Shown: in pieces, positions 41,764 through 50,746 of the stretch
Numbering within the stretch: position 1 is the first letter of the stretch
How the letters are laid out: every line of letters begins with the position of its first letter
NCBI GenBank assembly: GCA_017305935.1
Contig: JAFKJU010000014.1
Span: 1 to 64,000 of the forward strand
Source: Hyphomicrobiales bacterium
GTDB taxonomy: Bacteria > Pseudomonadota > Alphaproteobacteria > Rhizobiales > Rhizobiaceae
Reading direction: 5' to 3'
DNA: 64,000 nucleotides
The notes under the pieces: model-generated
The model's database searches: none
What the model was told of the DNA's origin: nothing
The model's input: only the letters and a program-made list of their open reading frames with translations
Translations under genes and position numbers: made by a program

Positions 41764-41787
41764 ATCCCGCATAGCGGGATTATATCC
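41764..41787 (-). promoter_or_regulatory. IclR-type box 2 before the Liv-type operon
   Basis: ATCCCGCATAGCGGGAT (41764-41780) is a near-perfect palindrome, followed by TATATCC as in the dhaK box (GATATTCC). It is about 215 bases before the livH-like start, so it could be an upstream cooperative site. Confidence 0.55.
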
Positions 41788-41939
41788 GTCGTTATGGCGC
41801 GTTGTCGGGGATGCTTCCCGAGACTTTCAACAGTGCGCAGGTGCAAGTAGCGAAAGGCAAGCTCAGCCTGCTTACGGCTGTCTCACGCAATCGCCTTGCC
41901 CTCACGTCGATCCGGCAAATGTGCGGAACTGGCATGCTG

Positions 41940-41966
41940 AAAACCGCCGAAACGGAGTTTCGGCGG
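41940..41966 (-). terminator. Rho-independent terminator of the second ribose-type importer operon
   Basis: A perfect 10-bp stem, CCGCCGAAAC (41944-41953) with GTTTCGGCGG (41957-41966) and a 3-base loop, is followed on the minus strand by a run of four U (complement of 41940-41943). It lies about 100 bases beyond the stop of the permease gene at 42067, and insulates the Liv-type promoter region from it. Confidence 0.8.
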
Positions 41967-42066
41967 CTTATAAACCATCTTGCTTTTGCGGAGTTGTCCG
42001 GCGCCGGAGCGATCCCGCTTCGGGCGGAAAGGCTTCGGTCTGCGTGGCCCGTTGGCGGGCCGGCGC

Positions 42067-43089
42067 TTACTTGATCACGGCATCACGGGTCCGGGCTGTC
42101 GTCAGCGCCACCACAAGAATGATGAAAATGCCGTACACCAGGCTTTGGGCTTCTGCCCCGGCACCGATGGCCTGGATGGCGATCGGCACGAATGCCACGG
42201 TCAGCGCCCCGAAGACGACGTTGATCGGATTGGTCAGGCCGCCGGAAATCGAGGTTCCGCCGACCAGCGCCGCGGCGATACCCGGCAGGAGCAGATTGCT
42301 TCCCAGGCCGCTCGTCGACGCGGACCCTGCCTGCGCCACGATGCTCAGCCCTGCCAGACCGCCGGTGAAACCCGAAATGGCGAAGGTCACGATCTTCACC
42401 AACCGATTGGGCACCGCCGAGAAGATGGCGCCGGTTTCGTTCTTCCCGACCGCCGTCATGTTTTGTCCCAACACGGTGAATCGCAGCACGAACCAGTAGA
42501 GAACGGCGACCGCAACCCCGATCCAGAAGGTCAGCGGCGCATTGGCGAGTTTGTAGGTGTAGAACATCGTCACCAGTTCGCGGTTCTCGCTCACATAGAT
42601 CGTCTCGGCGCCGCTCGCGACCAGGGCAGCCGTTTGCAGGATGCCGAGGGTTCCGAGCGTCAGGGCGAAGGAGGGCACCTGTGTGTAGGCCACGATGGCG
42701 CCGTTGATCGCGCCGATCAGCGTGAGTAGCAGAAGAATGGCAAGAAGCGAACCTATCCCGAGCGACGGCAGGGCAAGCGCCAGCAGGATGGAGCCGAGAA
42801 GGCTGATCGCCGCGTTCGACAGATCGATCGATCCGATGTTCAAGACCATTGCCTGCCCCAGCGCCACCAGCAAAATCGGAGCGGCCGACGCTGTCACGAT
42901 GGAAATGCCGAGCGGGCCGAGATAGGCGGAATTCAGAACGGAGACCGTCAGCAGCATCGCCAGAAAAACCAGAAGCGGCGACATGGTGTGCCAGGATGCC
43001 ATCTCTCGAAGCTTTGCAGGCAGGTTCATCGTCCCCTCCGCGCGGAATGCGTTTGCTGCCTGCGTGGGATAATCGGTTCTGTCGGTCAT
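42067..43089 (-). CDS. Ribose-type ABC transporter permease (second importer, permease 2)
   Basis: A permease of up to 340 residues of the RbsC family, with GSIDLSNAAISLLGS and GGTSISGGLTNPINVVFGA as family landmarks. The ATG at 43089 overlaps the ATPase stop (ATGA), but a Met at 43029 has a better GGAGGGG site and would give 320 residues, so the start is open. It is the last gene of an importer with two different permeases, probably forming a heterodimer. Confidence 0.91.
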   Translation of the reverse strand: MTDRTDYPTQAANAFRAEGTMNLPAKLREMASWHTMSPLLVFLAMLLTVSVLNSAYLGPLGISIVTASAAPILLVALGQAMVLNIGSIDLSNAAISLLGSILLALALPSLGIGSLLAILLLLTLIGAINGAIVAYTQVPSFALTLGTLGILQTAALVASGAETIYVSENRELVTMFYTYKLANAPLTFWIGVAVAVLYWFVLRFTVLGQNMTAVGKNETGAIFSAVPNRLVKIVTFAISGFTGGLAGLSIVAQAGSASTSGLGSNLLLPGIAAALVGGTSISGGLTNPINVVFGALTVAFVPIAIQAIGAGAEAQSLVYGIFIILVVALTTARTRDAVIK

Positions 43090-44612
43090 ACCATTTCCGC
43101 CATGATGTCTTGGATTGCCGGAGTGCCCTGAACCGTGAGGTCATGGCGCGCGGAGAGTTCCCCATCCCGCATCACGAGAATTTCGTCAGCCATCTCGAGG
43201 GCCTCCTCGATCGTGTCGGGTATCATGATCACTGCCGCGCCCTCGTCGCAGGCACGCCGGATCTGATGATTGACCGCTTGGGAGGCGCCGACGTCGAGGC
43301 CGCGAAGCGGATGATCCAGAATGAGCACCTTCAGGTCGGGCGATGTCAGCCACTTGGCCAGGACGACCTTCTGCTGGTTTCCGCCTGAGAACTGCGACAA
43401 GGGAAGGTCGATATTGTTGGGTTTCACATCCAGACGGTCGAACCAGGTCTGCGCGAGGCGCGCCAGTCTGCCCGGGCTGAGAAAATGCCCGGTTTTCAAC
43501 GCATCATGATGCACCAGCGCCACGTTGCGCGCCGCCGAAAAGCCGCCGATCATACCCTCCGTTTTCCTTTCGGCAGGCACGTAAGCCAAGCCGGCCGCGA
43601 CCGCGCGCCCGATGGACCAGCCGGAAACCGGCTTGCCGTTCACCTCGATGGTTCCCCTGTCATGGGCCTCGGCGCCGAAGAGCGACCTGGCAAGGGCGCC
43701 GCGGCCGGAACCGTTGGTCCCCACCAGCGCGACGATGCGCCCGCGATGAGCCGAGAACGAGATATCCTTGAACCGACCCTTCCGGCTCAGCCCCCGCACG
43801 GAGATGGCCGGATTGCCGGATGCCCGCGGGCGAGACCGGCTTCGATGCGGCGCAATCGCGACATCGTCGACCATCGAGATGAAAAGATCGTCCTTGGTGA
43901 TGTCCCGGGTCAGCCGGTCGCTGACCAGCTTGCCGCTGCGCATCACCACGACCCGATCGCAGATCCGCAGGATCTCATCCAGCCGATGAGAGACGAAGAT
44001 CACGCTGGCGAACCGGCGCAGGTTGCGAATTTCGCGCTCCAGCACCTCGGTTTCCGCCTGTTCCAGCACGGCCGTCGGCTCGTCCAGGATGACAAGCGGC
44101 GTCACGCCGGCGCCGGGATCGACGCAGACGGCCCGGGCGATCTCGACCATCTGACGGTCGACGAACGACAAATCGCCGACGATTGCCTTGGGACTGAGCT
44201 TGACGCCGATCTTGTCGAGAACGGCTGCGGCTTCCCTGTTGAGGCGCGACCAGTGCTGGATGCCGAAGCGGCTGAGACCGCGACGATTGGAGTTCTGCTT
44301 GTCGATGTTTTCCGCGACGGTCAGGTTCGTGAACAGGGATTGCTCCTGATGCACCACGCCGACGCCGGCCTTGAACGCATCGTTGGGGCCGCGGAAATTC
44401 ACTCGCTTTCCGTTGATCTCGATCTGGCCGCTGTCCGGCCGCTCGATTCCGGCGAGGATTTTCAACAGTGTCGATTTGCCCGCGCCGTTTTCGCCGACGA
44501 GGCCGACAACCTCGCCACGCCTGATCTCCAGGGAAACCGAATTGACCGCCTTGATCGTGCCGAAGGATCGGCTGATGTCGGTGAGCTTCAGAACTGCATG
44601 ATGATCGGTCAT
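43086..44612 (-). CDS. Ribose-type ABC transporter ATP-binding protein (second importer)
   Basis: A 508-residue two-domain RbsA-like ATPase. The first half has Walker A GENGAGKST and Walker B VILDEPTAVLE but a poor signature (LSFVDRQMVE). The second half has the degenerate Walker A GTNGSGRGA, a good signature FSGGNQQKV and a Walker B reading LILDHPLRGLD, where His stands in place of the catalytic Glu. With one composite site changed in each half, ATP hydrolysis is probably asymmetric. It overlaps both neighbouring permease genes by 4 bases. Confidence 0.93.
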   Translation of the reverse strand: MTDHHAVLKLTDISRSFGTIKAVNSVSLEIRRGEVVGLVGENGAGKSTLLKILAGIERPDSGQIEINGKRVNFRGPNDAFKAGVGVVHQEQSLFTNLTVAENIDKQNSNRRGLSRFGIQHWSRLNREAAAVLDKIGVKLSPKAIVGDLSFVDRQMVEIARAVCVDPGAGVTPLVILDEPTAVLEQAETEVLEREIRNLRRFASVIFVSHRLDEILRICDRVVVMRSGKLVSDRLTRDITKDDLFISMVDDVAIAPHRSRSRPRASGNPAISVRGLSRKGRFKDISFSAHRGRIVALVGTNGSGRGALARSLFGAEAHDRGTIEVNGKPVSGWSIGRAVAAGLAYVPAERKTEGMIGGFSAARNVALVHHDALKTGHFLSPGRLARLAQTWFDRLDVKPNNIDLPLSQFSGGNQQKVVLAKWLTSPDLKVLILDHPLRGLDVGASQAVNHQIRRACDEGAAVIMIPDTIEEALEMADEILVMRDGELSARHDLTVQGTPAIQDIMAEMV

Positions 44613-45580
44613 TTCGCCACCTTCAGACGGCTGCGCTCCGGCCAGGCGACCGCGACGATCGCGACGATCAGGATGGCACCGAAGACGCCCGATTGATAAT
44701 CCGGGTTGATGCCTGCCAGCACCAGACCGTTGTTGAGGATGATGAGCAGGAAGACGCCGAGCGTCGACCGCATCATGCCGCCTTCGCCGCCGCTGAGCGC
44801 CGTGCCGCCGATGACAGCCGCCGGAATGACCGTGAAAAGCTGGCCATTGCCGATGTCGGGCGATCCGGAACCCAACTGCATCGTGGCGAGGATGCCGGCG
44901 AGCGCGCTGAGCAGTCCCGCGAGGCCAAAGACGGAGACCTTCATCAGCGACACCGGCAGGCCGCTGCTGCGGGCGATCAGTTCGTTGTTTCCGATGGCCA
45001 GTATGCCTCGGCCCAGATGGGTGAACTGCATGACCAGCGCCCCCGCGACCGCCACGAAGGCCGCCAGCCAGAAGGAATTGGGAAGTCCCAGGGTCAAGCG
45101 CGTCGGCCAGCGCGCCAGCGCTTCGTCCGTGAGGCTGGGCAGCATGCCGTTGCCATAGAGAATGATGCCGATGCCGAGCCCGACATACCAGGTTCCCAGC
45201 GTCACCACGAAAGACGGCACGCGCAGCTTTGCATAAATTACGCCCGTTGCCAGACCGAGCAGAAGCCCCAGCCCCAGGGCGGCGACCCAGGCCCAGATGC
45301 CGAGGTCGATCTCCAGCCGCGTATTCGGCGACAGCAGGATCCAGGTCATGCCCGCCGCGCCCATGACGCCCTGGGCGGAAAGATCGATGGACCCCATGAG
45401 AATGACCATGCTGGTCCCGACCAGGATGATCAGCGGCACCGAGACCTGAAACAGAACATTCTGCAGGTTTTCAACGCTCGCGAACCTCGGATTGAGAACC
45501 GAGAAGAGAAGAATGAGGACGGCGATGGACGCGATCAATCCGATCGGGCCCTTCCAGATTTTCGATAGATGATCCTGCAT
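44609..45580 (-). CDS. Ribose-type ABC transporter permease (second importer, permease 1)
   Basis: A 323-residue permease with eight or more hydrophobic segments, VILMGSIDLSAQGVMGAAGM, and GGTALSGGEGGMMRSTLGVFLL. The start at 45580 begins at MQDHLSKIW; the longer open frame to 45673 adds a Pro/Asp-rich leader without homology. It follows the binding-protein gene after 138 bases, a gap that is GC-rich and without a clear promoter. Confidence 0.92.
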   Translation of the reverse strand: MQDHLSKIWKGPIGLIASIAVLILLFSVLNPRFASVENLQNVLFQVSVPLIILVGTSMVILMGSIDLSAQGVMGAAGMTWILLSPNTRLEIDLGIWAWVAALGLGLLLGLATGVIYAKLRVPSFVVTLGTWYVGLGIGIILYGNGMLPSLTDEALARWPTRLTLGLPNSFWLAAFVAVAGALVMQFTHLGRGILAIGNNELIARSSGLPVSLMKVSVFGLAGLLSALAGILATMQLGSGSPDIGNGQLFTVIPAAVIGGTALSGGEGGMMRSTLGVFLLIILNNGLVLAGINPDYQSGVFGAILIVAIVAVAWPERSRLKVAK

Positions 45581-45718
45581 GGCGCTGGTCCCGTTGGCTG
45601 GATCGGCAGGCAGATCGCCGATCCCAAGATCTGACAGTGAGGGCCCTCGATCCGGTTTTCGGGGCCGGTCCATCGGCCGGATGCGTCTGCCCGGCCGATG
45701 TCTTGCAAGACAGGCGGA

Positions 45719-46870
45719 TCAGAACTCGCCCTGCTCGTTCGAACCGCCGCCGACAAGCGGCATCGGTTCGGTGTTCCAGGGGCCGTTCTTGACAAGGCGC
45801 TCGACAAACTGCTTGGGCGCATCGGGCTCGTCGTATTGCAGATATTGCTGGTAGTTGCTGGGCGTGACGCAACTGAGCTTGAAAAGGCTTTCGCGCTTTT
45901 CGGGCGGCAATGTGCTCGGCACCACCTCGCCGGTTGCCGCGAGATAGGCCGTATAGAGGCCGACCGCAGAGGCCATATAGCCGCGATGGAAGGTTTCGCC
46001 GACGATTGCGTTGCCGCCGCGACCCGACTTGATATCCTCCAGCGTCTTCGGATAAAGGCCGTCGGAGGCGAATTTCACCTTGTCCAGAAGGCCGGCGTTT
46101 TCGAAGGACTGCATCGCACCGATCTGCATGCCGTCGTCCGCGCTCCATACGCCGTTGATCTGGCTGCCATATTTGACGATCAGATCCTTGGCGTTGCGGG
46201 CGGCGAGCTGCGGATCCCAGTTCGACGGGCGCTCGTCGAGGATCTTGATGTTCGGATATTTCTCCTTCATCTCCGTCTTGAACCCGGCAACGCGGGTCTT
46301 GCTGGTGGTGCTGTCCTGCACGCCGGGGAACATCACGACGCTGCCCTTTCCGCCAAGGGCGTCGCCGATCGCCTTCGCACCGCAACGACCGGATTCAACT
46401 CCGGGAATCTTCTGGAAGGCCACGAAATTGTCGCCGACGCTCTGCGGCTTATAGTCCGTCGGCTTGTTCCACCAGATCGTGACGTAGCCGCCCGCCTGCT
46501 TCACGGCGTCGACGATCGTCGGCGCGTCGGAGCTGGCGACGGTGTTCACGAACATGATCACCTTCTTGCCGCTTGCCAGGATCGACAGGATGGATGAGAT
46601 CTCGGTCTGGGAGGAATTGTTGGAGTTGACCACCTCGAGCGGGATTTCCAGCTTCTCCGACAGCGCTTTCGCACCTTCAATATTCGAAATCATATAGGGA
46701 TTGGTGGTGTTGATGACGGACACGACCATCACCATGTCCTTCTTGTCGACGGTCGCCGCCGTCGCCGGAGCGATTGCGGCGATATATGCAAGGCCGCCCG
46801 TCAAGGCCGAGGCCAGCAGCATCTTCAGGCGTTTGTTGTGTTCGGGCAGAAGTCGGTCGAATATGCGCAT
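45719..46870 (-). CDS. Sugar-type ABC transporter periplasmic binding protein (second importer)
   Basis: A 383-residue PBP1-like binding protein with a long signal region (residues 1 to about 38, ending near PATAA). Its mature part begins KKDMVMVVSVINTTNPYMISNIEGAKALS, typical of RbsB-like proteins. AAGGAGAA precedes the ATG at 46870. The next gene upstream is an M20-family dipeptidase on the same strand, so the ligand may be a glycosylated or N-acylated amino compound rather than a plain sugar; this is only a contextual guess. Confidence 0.92.
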   Translation of the reverse strand: MRIFDRLLPEHNKRLKMLLASALTGGLAYIAAIAPATAATVDKKDMVMVVSVINTTNPYMISNIEGAKALSEKLEIPLEVVNSNNSSQTEISSILSILASGKKVIMFVNTVASSDAPTIVDAVKQAGGYVTIWWNKPTDYKPQSVGDNFVAFQKIPGVESGRCGAKAIGDALGGKGSVVMFPGVQDSTTSKTRVAGFKTEMKEKYPNIKILDERPSNWDPQLAARNAKDLIVKYGSQINGVWSADDGMQIGAMQSFENAGLLDKVKFASDGLYPKTLEDIKSGRGGNAIVGETFHRGYMASAVGLYTAYLAATGEVVPSTLPPEKRESLFKLSCVTPSNYQQYLQYDEPDAPKQFVERLVKNGPWNTEPMPLVGGGSNEQGEF

Positions 46871-47035
46871 GGTGTATTTCTCCTTATTGACACCAGTCGT
46901 TAACCATTCCCGTGCGTGGGTTTTCGAACAAATGTCCGGACATCGTCGCCAGAGAGGTCCGGAAGCTTGGAGCCGCACGCAATGCCCGCCGCCTTGACGG
47001 GGCCGGTGCCGCCCTCAAAATGAAGTCCTTGTGCG

Positions 47036-47076
47036 CCTGGACACGGCGGCGCCTCGATGCGCCGCCCGGCGCCAGG
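47036..47076 (-). other. Nested hairpin in the 46871-47239 gap
   Basis: GGCGGCGC (47045-47052) and GCGCCGCC (47059-47066) form an 8-bp stem flanked by CCTGG and CCAGG arms (47036-47040, 47072-47076). It lies about 165 bases beyond the dipeptidase stop and could end that transcript, but has no U-tract. Nothing else is recognisable in this 369-base gap apart from the binding-protein ribosome site. Confidence 0.4.
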
Positions 47077-47239
47077 CCCCCGGTCTTTCCGTCATGTCAT
47101 CCGGCGCCCGGCGGCAGTGTCCCGATAACCAACGGCATTTCCCCTGAATTTACGGACAAGTTCGCTCCTCCCGTGCCCGTCGGGGCATAGGCGCTGCACT
47201 CTTGTTGTCTGTGGGGCCACCGGTCGCGATGGCCGGCAT

Positions 47240-48706
47240 TCAATGATCGAGATGCTTCATCACGTCCTTGATCAGCGGCCACACGCGGGCAGCGGACGTG
47301 TGATCCATGCTCTCCTTGGGAGAGTGGAGATCGTAGAGATTCGTGCCGATGCCGATCGTGTCGAGGCCGTCGATCCGCTGGGTGAACATGCCCAGTTCCA
47401 GGCTGCACACCGACACCAGAACATCCGGAGCCCGGCCCATGACGCGCTCGTAGCTCTGCCTGGCGATTTCCAGCATCCGCGAATGGGGGTTCCAAGGGAA
47501 TTCCGGTGCATCAAGCCCGATCTGCTCGGCGCTGACCCCCTCGCCCGCAAGGTCGGCAAGCAGCACGATCTGATCGAGGACAGCATGCTTTCGCGAGGTG
47601 ACGGCGCTGGTAATCGTGCAGACGATCTCGATCGCGGCCGATTTGGTCACCATCAGGCCGATGTTGTTGGACGTCTCCCAATTGCCGGGCACTTCGAGAT
47701 TTTGCGTCTGCACGCCGTTCGGCAGCAAAGCGATGACGCGCACGAGCCTGGACGCCGCATGCGCGGAAAGAACACGGTCGATCTGCTGCTGCGTGCGTCG
47801 CGTCTCGATCCTCAGATCAGGGTCGGCAAAACGGAATTCGCTCTTCAGAACCGCGGTCAGCTTGGCGATCGCCGCCTCGACGGCGTCGATCTGGTCATGT
47901 CTCACCCAAAGGAGCAGATCCCCGTCGGCGGGAATGACGTTGTTCTGGACACCACCGGAAACCGTCGCCACCCGGACTTCGGCCACCTGCATCGCCGCCC
48001 TCAGCAGCCTGCCGACCAGAACGATGGCATTGGCGCGATCGAAATGAATGTCGAATTCGCAATGTCCGCCCTTCAGGCCCCGGATGGAAACGGCAAGCGG
48101 GGAATGCCCGGCCGCCGGCATCTCCCACTCAGGGTCGATGCGGATCCGGCAGGACACGTCCCCCGAACACCCCGCCAGCAATTGTCTTTCGTCGATCCAG
48201 TTAAAATCGATCATCCGCTTTCCGGTGAGAAGGGTCACGTCCACGCCGTCGCCGCCGACCTTGCCCATTTCCTCCATGGCGGTCATGACGCATTCCAGCG
48301 GCGGATGCGGGATGTCCGTGGAATCCAGCAGCGCCAGCATATAGGCGATGCCCAGGCCGTTGTCCGCTCCGAGCGTGGTTCCTTCGGCGCGGATGAAATT
48401 GCCGTCGAGCTTCAGCCGCACGCCGCCATTGGCGAAATCATGCGCGTAGCCTTCATCGATCTTGCACACCATGTCGAGGTGGCCGTGCAGGATCACGGCC
48501 GGCGCATTCTCGTATCCCGGCGTGCCCGGTTTCCTTACGATGATATTCTGAAGCGCGTCCCGGTGATATCGCAGGCCGCGCTGCTCGGCGAATTCCGCAA
48601 TGTAATCCGTCGCCTGTTTTTCATGCTGCGAGCATCGGTGCTTGCTACTCAGCTCCTCGAAGTAAAACATCACCTCGCGAGGCTCGACATTCTCCAGTAC
48701 CCGCAT
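47240..48706 (-). CDS. PepD-like aminoacyl-histidine dipeptidase (M20 family)
   Basis: A 488-residue di-zinc peptidase of the M20C type. Metal and catalytic residues appear in HGHLDMVCKID (first His and Asp), GADNGLGIAYMLALL (bridging Asp), AMEEMGKVGGDG (Glu pair) and the C-terminal CSLELGMF / DLHSPKESM (final ligand region). The start at 48706 was chosen because GGGAGG lies just before it and MRVLENVEPREVMFYFEEL aligns with the normal PepD N terminus; longer frames to 48850 exist. It presumably hydrolyses dipeptides or N-acyl-amino compounds in the cytosol, possibly those imported by the neighbouring ABC system. Confidence 0.9.
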   Translation of the reverse strand: MRVLENVEPREVMFYFEELSSKHRCSQHEKQATDYIAEFAEQRGLRYHRDALQNIIVRKPGTPGYENAPAVILHGHLDMVCKIDEGYAHDFANGGVRLKLDGNFIRAEGTTLGADNGLGIAYMLALLDSTDIPHPPLECVMTAMEEMGKVGGDGVDVTLLTGKRMIDFNWIDERQLLAGCSGDVSCRIRIDPEWEMPAAGHSPLAVSIRGLKGGHCEFDIHFDRANAIVLVGRLLRAAMQVAEVRVATVSGGVQNNVIPADGDLLLWVRHDQIDAVEAAIAKLTAVLKSEFRFADPDLRIETRRTQQQIDRVLSAHAASRLVRVIALLPNGVQTQNLEVPGNWETSNNIGLMVTKSAAIEIVCTITSAVTSRKHAVLDQIVLLADLAGEGVSAEQIGLDAPEFPWNPHSRMLEIARQSYERVMGRAPDVLVSVCSLELGMFTQRIDGLDTIGIGTNLYDLHSPKESMDHTSAARVWPLIKDVMKHLDH

Positions 48707-49058
48707 CCATTCCTCCCAAGATTCGTAAGGCACTGTCGGGATGAAGGGCATTCCCTCCATATGGCTGACACCATTCCCGGCCGCCGCCGGCTCTCGCACA
48801 TGCTCCCCTCCATGGAACATCCGCGACTGCCGCACCAGCTTTAGAACCAAATGTTCATTGTCATCTCATTTGTATCAAAAATAACGGAGGTTTCAATCGG
48901 AAAAGATGCCGCGTCGCAGCATAAGCCGGTCAGGCAATGAAAATTTTTCCTTGTAGAGCCTATATTTCTTGATTTTTTGTAATTGCAGCAGATTTTCAAT
49001 CAAAAAATGAAGCAAATGGTCAGGCATCCAATCTATTGCCACAAAAATCGATGCCACA
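48707..49058. other. AT-rich gap before the dipeptidase gene
   Basis: A 352-base stretch. The part from about 48840 to 49030 is AT-rich and should hold the dipeptidase promoter; AAATGTTC (48849-48856) and ATTTGTATC (48869-48877) resemble the half-sites of the SorC region but are not a clean pair. No gene, tRNA or mobile element was seen. Confidence 0.35.
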
Positions 49059-49392
49059 TCAGCCGGAGCGACGATCCAACGCCTGCACCCCCGCAGCCTG
49101 CAGACCGGCCAGCGCGACCGGCAGGCATAACAGATGGCAGGCTGCACCCAGCACCCAGACCCGCCCCGGAAAGACATCGGACGACGCGAAATAGACAGTG
49201 CTGATCGCCAGCGGACCGACGATCGACACCAGGCTCGCCATGCTGGACAGCAGTCCCTGCATGCGCCCCCGATGTTCGTCGTCGACCCCTCCCGTCACCA
49301 GCGATTGCAGTGCGGGCGCGCCTATCCCGCCAAGGCAGAAGAGCGGCATCAGCAGGAAGACCATCCAGCCCCGCGTCAGTAAGGAGATGCCG
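49059..49392 (-). pseudogene. 3' remnant of a TetA-like MFS efflux gene
   Basis: About 111 residues of the C-terminal quarter of a tetracycline-efflux-like MFS protein: TRGWMVFLLMPLFCLGGIGAPALQSLV, then VDDEHRGRMQGLLSSMASLVSIVGPLAIS, then LGAACHLLCLPVALAGL. These match the last three membrane segments of TetA. The N-terminal three quarters are missing. The frame continues to 49583, but the added residues are not MFS-like and lie on the far side of a junction near 49390, beyond which the opposite strand encodes a TetR-like tail. It is a non-functional relic. Confidence 0.78.
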
Positions 49393-49526
49393 CGGCCGCC
49401 GACTTTCCCCTGACCGGTCGTGCCCTCGCGCATTACAGGCAAGGCGGCCACGAACTGTTCTTCGAAGCCGGATTGACGATGCTGATCGACAGTGCCGCGA
49501 TGCGACTGGAAAGAACGCAGCGGTGA
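49383..49526 (+). pseudogene. 3' remnant of a TetR-family repressor gene
   Basis: The plus-strand frame ending at the TGA 49524-49526 reads DFPLTGRALAHYRQGGHELF followed by FEAGLTMLIDSAAMRL and a short tail. This is like the last helices of TetR-class repressors (family ending similar to FEFGLRALLDGLAARL). The frame is closed by a TAA at 49380-49382, so no DNA-binding domain remains. With the adjacent tetA-like tail on the opposite strand, it marks a deletion that removed both gene starts and the shared divergent promoter. Confidence 0.6.
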
Positions 49527-49691
49527 CGACGGCTCTCGGTGCTGCGCGTCCTTCGATAAGCCGTGCTCATGTCGACATGACACCTACTTATTTGCGTCGC
49601 CGCATGTCGCAACATAGGTTTTCCTCATAGCCCGCATCCAAGACGGGCAGCGCGACGGGTATGTGACATCTGTCTCCAGAGAGGAATTTCC

Positions 49692-50735
49692 ATGTTCAGA
49701 AAACGCATGTTTCTGGCAGCGACAACGCTTGCCTATGGCCTGGCGCTTGGCGCCGCTTTCGCCGCCGAGCCAATTTCCGTCATGAGTTTCGGCGGCGCCT
49801 ATCAGGAGGCGCCGCGCAAGGCCGTGTTCAGCGCCTATCCGCAGGCCGAAGGGCGGCCGGTCTCCGAGCAGGAGTATGGCGGCGAGATCGCCAAGATCAA
49901 GGCGATGATCGACAGCGGCAATACCACGATCGACGTGGTCGACGTCGATGCGCCCACCCTGTTGCAAGGCTGCGACGAGGGCATCTTCGAGCAGATCGAC
50001 TGGGACAAGATCGGCCCGAAATCGGAATGGCTGGCCGGCACCACCTCGGACTGCGGCGTCGGCACCATCGTCTATGCGACGATCCTGTCCTTCGACGAGC
50101 AGAAGCTCGCCAACAAGCCGACGAAGCTTGCCGATCTCTTCGATCTCAAGACCTTCCCCGGCAAGCGCGGCCTGTGGAAGAACCCGGCGACCAATCTCGA
50201 ATTCGCGCTGCTGGCCGATGGCGTGCCGCCGGGCGAGGTCTACAAGACGCTGGCGACGCCGGAAGGGCTCGACCGCGCTTTCGCCAAGCTCGATACGATC
50301 AAGAACGAGATCGTCTGGTGGGAAGCGGGCGCGCAGGCGCCGCAACTGCTCGCCTCCGGCGAGGTGACGATGACCACGGCCTGGAACGGCCGCATCTTCA
50401 ATGCCAACAAGGAAGGCCGCACGTTCGGCATCGTCTGGGACAACCAGATCCTCGATTCCAATTACTGGGTCATCCCCAAGGGCGCCAAGGACGTAACCGC
50501 CTCGCTCGACTTCATCCATTTCGCCGTCGAACCGAAGATCCTCGCCGGCATCGCCAAATACATCCCTTACGGCCCCGTGCGTAGTACGGCGGCCGCCGAA
50601 GTCGCGCCCGACGACGCCAAAAACCTGCCGACAAGTCCGGCGAACCTGACGACGTCTCTGACCCTCGACAACGGCTTCTGGGCCGATCACGGCGACGAGA
50701 TCCGCAAGCGTTTCACCACCTGGCTTTCCAACTGA
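49692..50735 (+). CDS. Polyamine/opine-type ABC transporter binding protein
   Basis: A 347-residue periplasmic binding protein of the PotD/PotF-like family (SBP_bac_8 type). A 25-residue signal peptide ends AFA. Landmarks are ISVMSFGGAYQEAP, DVVDVDAPTLLQGCDEGIFE, TFPGKRGLWKNP and DNQILDSNYWVIPKGAK. GAGAGGAA precedes the ATG. It starts a four-gene importer operon that converges on a LysR gene, with creatinase beyond that. A guanidino or amine compound such as creatine is the likely ligand, by context. Confidence 0.92.
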   Translation: MFRKRMFLAATTLAYGLALGAAFAAEPISVMSFGGAYQEAPRKAVFSAYPQAEGRPVSEQEYGGEIAKIKAMIDSGNTTIDVVDVDAPTLLQGCDEGIFEQIDWDKIGPKSEWLAGTTSDCGVGTIVYATILSFDEQKLANKPTKLADLFDLKTFPGKRGLWKNPATNLEFALLADGVPPGEVYKTLATPEGLDRAFAKLDTIKNEIVWWEAGAQAPQLLASGEVTMTTAWNGRIFNANKEGRTFGIVWDNQILDSNYWVIPKGAKDVTASLDFIHFAVEPKILAGIAKYIPYGPVRSTAAAEVAPDDAKNLPTSPANLTTSLTLDNGFWADHGDEIRKRFTTWLSN

Positions 50736-50746
50736 GGAGACGGGTG

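Noticed and set aside
42067-46870. Idea that the second ribose-type importer belongs to the IclR regulon
   Set aside because: No TCCCG/CGGGA box was found before its binding-protein gene, and a strong terminator separates it from the Liv-type operon.
47243-48844. A 533-residue plus-strand frame opposite the dipeptidase gene
   Set aside because: The minus strand carries all M20 metal-site motifs and a strong ribosome site; the plus frame is a shadow.
49393-49583. Upstream extension of the TetA-like frame as a real N terminus
   Set aside because: It has no membrane segments, and the opposite strand there encodes a TetR-like tail; this is best explained by a deletion junction.
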